Shown: positions 7,099-11,006 of the stretch, piece by piece
Layout of the letters: each line of letters starts with the position of its first letter
Numbering within the stretch: position 1 is the stretch's first letter
From: Burkholderiales bacterium
GTDB lineage: Bacteria; Pseudomonadota; Gammaproteobacteria; Burkholderiales; JACMKV01
Length of the DNA stretch: 11,006 bases
Reading direction: 5' to 3'
Assembly (NCBI GenBank): GCA_014379915.1
Contig: JACMKV010000337.1
Span: 1-11,006 of the forward strand
Translations under genes and position numbers: made by a program
The notes under the pieces: model-generated
Told to the model about the DNA's origin: nothing
The model's database searches: none
The model's input: the letters and a program-made list of their open reading frames with translations, nothing else

Positions 7099-7482
7099 GT
7101 GCCCTTAGTCCGGATTTCAATCATGAAAGGAAAATTGGAGGGATTTGGAAAGAGGATCGGCGCCGTTGTATACCGAACGATGGTCGACACGATTAATGTC
7201 CCGGAGAAGGACAACTTTCAGATAATCACCGAACACGAACCCAATACCCTGATCTATGACCAGAGCTATCTGGATATTCCGCGCACAGATGGCATCGTCG
7301 TGATTCAAATCACGTTGAACGAGGGCCGCACCTTGGAGCTCAAGAAAATATTTTTCAAGACCTTGGCGGATAAACTGAATAGCGAGTTGCATGTCCGAAC
7401 TGAAGACGTATTTGTAAGTCTTGTTGAAGTTAAAAAAGAGAACTGGTCTTTTGGAAACGGAGTAGCGCAATACGCGCAATAG
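7099..7482 (+). CDS. Tautomerase family protein (4-oxalocrotonate tautomerase-like, Tautomerase_2 type)
   Basis: The product is 127 aa from GTG 7099. This start, rather than ATG 7081, is required by the ribosome site and by chemistry: the second codon is CCC, so Met removal exposes the N-terminal proline (PLVRISIMKGK) that acts as catalytic base in this superfamily. Conserved stretches seen are NVPEKDNFQIITEHEP (34-49), YLDIPRTDGIVVIQITLNEGRT (57-78) and VSLVEVKKENWSFGNG at the C-terminus. The length of about 130 aa and the ENWSFGNG ending match the long tautomerase family rather than the 62-aa 4-OT. It is cytoplasmic. The substrate is unknown. It lies 60 bases after the nuclease-like gene and is followed by the stub of another enzyme gene, so it may descend from a small metabolic operon unrelated to defence. 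Confidence 0.92.
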   Translation: MPLVRISIMKGKLEGFGKRIGAVVYRTMVDTINVPEKDNFQIITEHEPNTLIYDQSYLDIPRTDGIVVIQITLNEGRTLELKKIFFKTLADKLNSELHVRTEDVFVSLVEVKKENWSFGNGVAQYAQ

Positions 7483-7524
7483 AAGCTGATCCTCCGTGGG
7501 GTAATGACTTCTAAAGGAGAAAAC

Positions 7525-7569
7525 GTGGCCACCAAGATTTTCGGCAAGCTGCCAGTAATATCTCAATAA
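7525..7569 (+). pseudogene. 14-codon stub of a gene, probably VOC/glyoxalase family
   Basis: A GTG at 7525 is preceded by AAAGGAGA (7513-7520), a strong ribosome site. The frame reads MATKIFGKLPVISQ and stops at 7567. Many VOC-family (glyoxalase/dioxygenase fold) proteins begin MxTKIFVNLPV, so this looks like the first residues of such a gene cut off where unrelated sequence begins, just before the IS481 relic. The start and ribosome site are seen; the family is inferred from ten residues. Confidence 0.4.
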
Positions 7570-7635
7570 AATCTATAGAGTTTTACTAAGCGCGGCTTCA
7601 AGTTCAATCCCCAGTTTACCGACGAGACTGCCACT

Positions 7636-7845
7636 CTCGTTGGTCTGCAGGCGGTAGGGTTTGGTGAAGCGATGCCGCCACACCCGACGTGCGGCAAACG
7701 CGCGCGAATTCGTGGGAAGAACGCAACCCGCATTTGCGTTCGCTCGGGTGCATTCGGTAAAGGCCAGGCGCGAGTGATCGTCGGTCGCGACGAACAGGTT
7801 TTTCCGGCCGGCGCCTTTGATATGGTCACGTGGGTTGCCGTAATG
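7636..7845 (-). pseudogene. IS481-type transposase relic with internal deletion
   Basis: In an antisense frame open from 8118 to 7573, residues 94-122 (GNPRDHIKGAGRKNLFVA, then TDDHSRLAFTE) match the middle of the IS481-type integrase core. After a segment ending NSRAFAARRV the reading jumps straight to WRHRFTKPYRLQTN, which lies well downstream in intact relatives. The intervening stretch with the second catalytic Asp (TDNG) is missing, as are the first Asp region and the C-terminal part with Glu. The relic is thus catalytically dead. The flanking antisense frame is not transposase. It marks an old insertion and deletion between the tautomerase and methyltransferase genes. Confidence 0.7.
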
Positions 7846-7950
7846 CGAAGCCCAGTCCGAATGAACAACGTATTGAAACATCACACCTAGGTGGGTATGT
7901 GGAAGAATCGAGTGGGTCTTTACGATGTGGCTGTCTGCGATAATGGTCAC

Positions 7951-8940
7951 ATGAATAAACTCTCTGAGCCAATGACTGCCGCTTTCGATCCCGCCGAATT
8001 TCTTCCGGAAGAGATCGGTGAAATTACTAATCACCAGACGGATCTTCCTAGAATTGCCAAGGACGCCAAGCTTGTGGCGGCCATCGAAGCAAAACTGGAG
8101 CAGCTCCCTACAAAACACGAGCTGTATCGAAGAGATTCACGGTGTATCGATTTTCTGCCTCCAGAAAGCATTCACTTGGTTGTCACGTCTCCTCCCTATT
8201 GGACTCTCAAGGATTACAACATCAGCGAAGGCCAGATGGGTTACATAGACGACTACGACACCTTTCTGGACGAACTGGATAAAGTTTGGGCCGCGTGCTT
8301 TCATGCTCTCGTTCCAGGAGGTCGTCTCGTCTGTGTGGTCGGCGATGTCTGTCTTTCGCGACGCAAGAACAAGGGCGAACACGTTGTGATGCCGTTGCAC
8401 GCGTCGATTCAGGAGCGCTCCAGGCGTCTGGGCTTCAATAACCTGGCTCCTATCATCTGGCACAAGATCGCCAATGCGGCGTACGAGGCAAACGGCAATG
8501 GCGGCGGCTTCCTCGGGAAGCCGTACGAACCGAATAGCGTCATTAAGAATGACATCGAGTTCATATTGATGGAGCGGAAGCCGGGCGGCTATCGAAGTCC
8601 ATCAGTCCCCACTCGAATTCTTAGCGTGATTCCAGGCGATCTGCACAAGTCCTGGTTCCAACAGATTTGGACGGGCGTAACGGGTGCGTCGACCAAAACG
8701 CATCCAGCGCCCTATCCCTTGCAACTGGCCGAGCGACTCATTCGGATGTTCAGTTTTGTCGGCGATACCGTCCTTGATCCTTTCATGGGCTCGGGAACAA
8801 CCAACATTGCCGCTGCCAATTGGGGGCGAAATAGCGTTGGTGTAGAGGTCGATCCAACATACTTCGAGATGGCTGCCAAACGCATTGACTACGAAACGCC
8901 CAAGCTTATTGCCCCTCGGGTCGTTAGCCTTTACGAGTAA
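7951..8940 (+). CDS. Beta-class site-specific DNA methyltransferase (N4-C or N6-A)
   Basis: The product is 329 aa from ATG 7951 (MNKLSEPMTAAFDP). The frame is open to GTG 7891, but those 20 residues are not family-like and no start here has a good ribosome site. The enzyme transfers methyl from S-adenosylmethionine to an exocyclic amino group in DNA. Catalytic motif IV TSPPYW (79-84) comes first and the cofactor motif I DPFMGSGTT (276-284) is near the C-terminus, which is the beta-class order. SPPYW leans towards N4-cytosine, though N6-adenine is not excluded. VVGDVCLSRRKNKG follows motif IV, and the likely target-recognition segment is about 140-245. All core motifs are intact, so it should be active. 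A restriction-endonuclease remnant starts 6 bases after the stop, so this is probably the surviving half of a type II system. Confidence 0.93.
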   Translation: MNKLSEPMTAAFDPAEFLPEEIGEITNHQTDLPRIAKDAKLVAAIEAKLEQLPTKHELYRRDSRCIDFLPPESIHLVVTSPPYWTLKDYNISEGQMGYIDDYDTFLDELDKVWAACFHALVPGGRLVCVVGDVCLSRRKNKGEHVVMPLHASIQERSRRLGFNNLAPIIWHKIANAAYEANGNGGGFLGKPYEPNSVIKNDIEFILMERKPGGYRSPSVPTRILSVIPGDLHKSWFQQIWTGVTGASTKTHPAPYPLQLAERLIRMFSFVGDTVLDPFMGSGTTNIAAANWGRNSVGVEVDPTYFEMAAKRIDYETPKLIAPRVVSLYE

Positions 8941-8946
8941 ATCTGC

Positions 8947-9081
8947 GTGCTCGACTTTGAGAGAGAGCTCGGTAAGGCTATCCAGCACTTCTGGCGGATT
9001 CGAGGCACGCAAAAGAATCTCCAAGGGGGCAAAACCGGAATGCCAGAGCGGCTGCATTTGCACGGATGGGTGAGGAACTGA
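8947..9081 (+). pseudogene. Remnant of PaeR7I/XhoI-family type II restriction endonuclease (N-terminus)
   Basis: A GTG at 8947, 6 bases after the methyltransferase TAA, opens a 44-codon frame: MLDFERELGKAIQHFW, then RIRGTQKNLQGGKTG, then unrelated residues to TGA 9079. This resembles the start of PaeR7I/XhoI-family enzymes (acidic helix, A-V-x-x-FW, R-x-x-Q, Gly). After about 9035 a different frame gives NARAAAFARMGEE, similar to the family's next block (G-x-R-x-AVTGGxxMDGF) with small deletions. At least one frameshift and loss of the remaining roughly 200 residues, including the catalytic core, make it dead. Adjacency fits translational coupling of a type II restriction-modification pair. 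Family assignment is from memory of the family pattern, not a search. Confidence 0.55.
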
Positions 9082-9099
9082 AGGTACTCGAAGGAAACA

Positions 9100-9132
9100 A
9101 TGAGATGTGAGCTTTGCGGGCGGAGGCATTAG
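9100..9132 (+). pseudogene. Possible 10-codon stub of an HNH-type gene
   Basis: ATG 9100 has AAGGA (9091-9095) 4 bases upstream and reads MRCELCGRRH then TAG. MxCELCGR is a common opening of small HNH endonuclease-type proteins with a CxxC zinc site. The match is only about eight residues, so chance is possible. Confidence 0.25.
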
Positions 9133-9192
9133 CCGCAGCACACTCGGATAGGGGTTAATGCATCACGATTATCGCGACTTGCGCTAGCAAGA

Positions 9193-10617
9193 ATGCCAAA
9201 GCAAAAATCCAGCGCAGAGATTCACATCGCAGATGGCGAGGACGGTATGCGCGCTGTTGTTGACCTTCGTTTCGAGGCCGGCGAATGGCCGATCGAGTTC
9301 GTTGTTCCCAAGAAGGATGCCGACTCTTGGATGGCCCATCTTCGGTCAGAGATAGAAGAGCGCGGCTGGAATTCAGGCGGCCTCTCACAACTTGAGGCAG
9401 CCGAGAACAGCGGAACGCTTTCAGTGTATACAGCCAATGGCCCCAATCCTCCAACGCTTCATATTGTCTGGGAAAGGCGTCGAGGTGCAGCTCTCCGGGT
9501 AAAAGCCCATCCAGACGGGAATCCGACGCTGTCGCTCGATCTGGCCCGAGAATTTATCAACGCAGCGAACCAACGTATGCAAAGGAATGTTACGGTTCGC
9601 GCACATCGCTGGGATCTACTTACCTATCGCGGCTTGTCGTGGCGCGGTGAACTCTGGCTTGGAGATGATCTCCGACTCGGTCCGCCTTCCCGGTTTCCAG
9701 ATGCTTTATCGGGTCCACAGGTCATCATTGTAGATGCGATGGTTGAAGGCATCGGTAGTGAGGGAATCATGGACAATTTCGAGACACGCATAAGGGAACT
9801 GAAAATCTTCCTCGGCATCGTCCTCGGTATTTGCCCCAGGTCCGTACGTCCGAAACTTGACTGGGTCGCGGAGTTTGATGATCAGGGATGTCCCACGGCC
9901 TGCGAATTGCGCTCGGTAGGATACTGGGAAGTCGGTCCGCACCGTACTTTCCCGATCAAGGGAAGCTGTTCACCCGTCGCACGCGAGCTTGTCCTTCGTC
10001 CCGGGGTCGGCCGGATAGGGATCCATTCGGATATGCGTGAGCGGTGGGTGCCCGCGGACATTGAGGAGCTGTGGCGCGCATTTACGGCGCTTCCCGTAGC
10101 GAAACGCGACAACATTCTGCGCGCCGGTAACGCTTACCTCACCGCGGACTCGATGTGGCCGGACCAGCGAACTGCCTATGCGGTGTTCCTCGTTATTGCC
10201 TGTGAAACACTAAAGCCGAAAGGCAAGCGATATGATCGAATGAATATTTACGGCGTAGTCGCAAGCCTTATTGGTCTGAACGAGGCTTTGCGCCTCCGAG
10301 ACCTCTCTATCCACCCTCAGCAAGTACGCAGTAGACATATGCACCGCGGGGAGCTTGCTTCCGGAGAATTTCTGCCAAGCCTCGTTAACAACGATTTCGC
10401 CGATCCGTCCTTTGACGAGATGCTTCGTGAGCTTTGGAAAACGTGTCGCTTATGCCTGATAGAGTGGCTGCGTTGCGGAGGGGAATACAAGGTCGTTTCA
10501 CTACCTCGACCGCCTCGTTCTAAACGCAGTGTTCGTCAAGTGCAGCTAGGATCAAAGATTCGAGGAGCGATGAAATGGTCACCACCCCAAACTGGCGCGA
10601 CCAAGGCGTCAAGATAA
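9193..10617 (+). CDS. HEPN-domain protein (Apea-like), possible defence RNase
   Basis: The product is 474 aa from ATG 9193; the ribosome site is weak and M19 (9247) is an alternative. Residues 1-270 have no family I recognise; they are mixed alpha/beta with few Cys. Residues about 294-427 are mostly helical: LWRAFTALPVAKRDNILRAG, AYAVFLVIACETLKP, RMNIYGVVASLIGLNEALRL, then QQVRSRHMHRGELA, then a final helix ending LIEWLRCGG. R379-S-R-H-M-H384 fits the HEPN Rx4H signature, in the position and HRGE context of Apea-like HEPN proteins. HEPN domains with this motif are often metal-independent RNases in toxin, abortive-infection and CRISPR effectors; activity here is inferred. No membrane segment or signal peptide. 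Its last 14 codons overlap the cupin gene out of frame, so the native C-terminus is probably altered. It follows the broken restriction gene by about 110 bases. Confidence 0.65.
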   Translation: MPKQKSSAEIHIADGEDGMRAVVDLRFEAGEWPIEFVVPKKDADSWMAHLRSEIEERGWNSGGLSQLEAAENSGTLSVYTANGPNPPTLHIVWERRRGAALRVKAHPDGNPTLSLDLAREFINAANQRMQRNVTVRAHRWDLLTYRGLSWRGELWLGDDLRLGPPSRFPDALSGPQVIIVDAMVEGIGSEGIMDNFETRIRELKIFLGIVLGICPRSVRPKLDWVAEFDDQGCPTACELRSVGYWEVGPHRTFPIKGSCSPVARELVLRPGVGRIGIHSDMRERWVPADIEELWRAFTALPVAKRDNILRAGNAYLTADSMWPDQRTAYAVFLVIACETLKPKGKRYDRMNIYGVVASLIGLNEALRLRDLSIHPQQVRSRHMHRGELASGEFLPSLVNNDFADPSFDEMLRELWKTCRLCLIEWLRCGGEYKVVSLPRPPRSKRSVRQVQLGSKIRGAMKWSPPQTGATKASR

Positions 10618-11006
10618 TTCCCGGCGCCGAGCTCGATCTCAACACGCCGCAAACGCCGGGCATGACGCGCGCGGCGGCGATCAATCACGCGCGCACGGGC
10701 GCCTCCAAGCTGTGGGCGGGGACGGTCAATATCGAGGCGAATGCCAAGACCGGCGCGCACCATCACGGCGAATTGGAGAGCGTCATCTATGTCGTGAGCG
10801 GTCGGGCGCGCATGCGCTGGGGCGAGCAGCTCGAGTTTGTCGCGGAGGCGGGAGCCGGCGATTTTATTTATGTGCCGCCGTTCGTGCCGCATCAGGAGAT
10901 CAATGCGAGCAAGACCGAGATTTTGCGTTGCGTGCTGGTTCGCAGCGGCCAGGATCCGGTTGTCGTCAATCTCGATATCGAGCCGGCCGAGCCGCCGGAA
11001 CAGGTG
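10575..11006 (+). CDS. Cupin protein, N-terminal part (cut by window edge)
   Basis: ATG 10575 has GAGGAG (10562-10567) 7 bases upstream, and 144 codons are open to the window edge. It is a single-domain cupin with a canonical metal-binding motif 1, GAHHHGELESVIYVVSG, giving H62, H64 and E68, and motif 2 GDFIYVPPFVPHQE with H106. The N-terminus MVTTPNWRDQGVKII and block TPQTPGMTRAAAIN are unlike the other cupin at 3526-3915, so the two are not recent duplicates. It is probably cytoplasmic; the substrate is unknown. Strong G/C third positions contrast with the preceding accessory genes and suggest native chromosome. It starts inside the 3' end of the HEPN gene (43-base overlap). The C-terminus is not visible. 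Confidence 0.9.
   Translation, partial: MVTTPNWRDQGVKIIPGAELDLNTPQTPGMTRAAAINHARTGASKLWAGTVNIEANAKTGAHHHGELESVIYVVSGRARMRWGEQLEFVAEAGAGDFIYVPPFVPHQEINASKTEILRCVLVRSGQDPVVVNLDIEPAEPPEQV

Noticed and set aside
7846..8118. Upstream part of the antisense frame that carries the IS481 relic
   Set aside because: It is not transposase-like and lies antisense to the methyltransferase N-terminus; only the part below about 7845 is kept.
8602..9141. Minus-strand 179-codon frame across the methyltransferase end
   Set aside because: Most of it mirrors the methyltransferase and the restriction remnant, whose plus-strand reading has family resemblance; it has no ribosome site.
9158..9187. Nine-codon frame (MHHDYRDLR) just before the HEPN gene as a leader peptide
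   Set aside because: It is too short to support, has only a GGGG upstream, and no attenuator structure is visible.
10536..10892. Minus-strand 118-codon frame
   Set aside because: It is a shadow of the HEPN tail and of the GC-rich cupin gene.

Overview
The window reads as a GC-rich betaproteobacterial chromosome, most likely Burkholderiaceae (Paraburkholderia/Caballeronia type). This rests on base composition, codon use and the character of the stress-protein block. It is inference, because there is no rRNA or tRNA to anchor it. I see no tRNA gene, rRNA or CRISPR array.

Layout. (1) 1-651, minus strand: the N-terminal part of an IS110-family transposase running off the left edge. Its leader (652 to about 900) holds inverted repeats and is where an IS110 bridge RNA would be expected. 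(2) 1277-5557: a housekeeping/stress block. A plus-strand general-stress-17M-like protein faces a minus-strand series: PPK2-family polyphosphate kinase, small membrane-anchored protein, small basic protein, cupin and hemerythrin. A bidirectional terminator closes the hemerythrin gene. The products suit stress physiology: polyphosphate-nucleotide exchange, an O2/iron-binding hemerythrin and cupin chemistry. (3) 5558-6298: mostly featureless, with a frameshifted small two-helix membrane protein gene at 5969-6198.

(4) 6299-10617: an accessory patchwork. A 246-aa protein with PD-(D/E)XK-like residues comes first, then a 4-oxalocrotonate-type tautomerase starting at GTG so that Pro1 is exposed. 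Next are a 14-codon stub of a probable VOC-family gene and an internally deleted IS481-type transposase relic. An intact beta-class DNA methyltransferase follows. Six bases after its stop is the wrecked N-terminus of what looks like a PaeR7I/XhoI-family restriction endonuclease. Last comes a 474-aa protein with a C-terminal HEPN-like domain (Rx4H). The simplest reading is a decayed type II restriction-modification locus whose methyltransferase is now solitary, beside a possible HEPN RNase-type defence gene.

(5) 10575-11006: the start of a cupin gene of core-like composition, cut by the right edge. The HEPN gene reads 43 bases out of frame into it, which suggests that a recombination junction removed the original 3' end of the HEPN gene.
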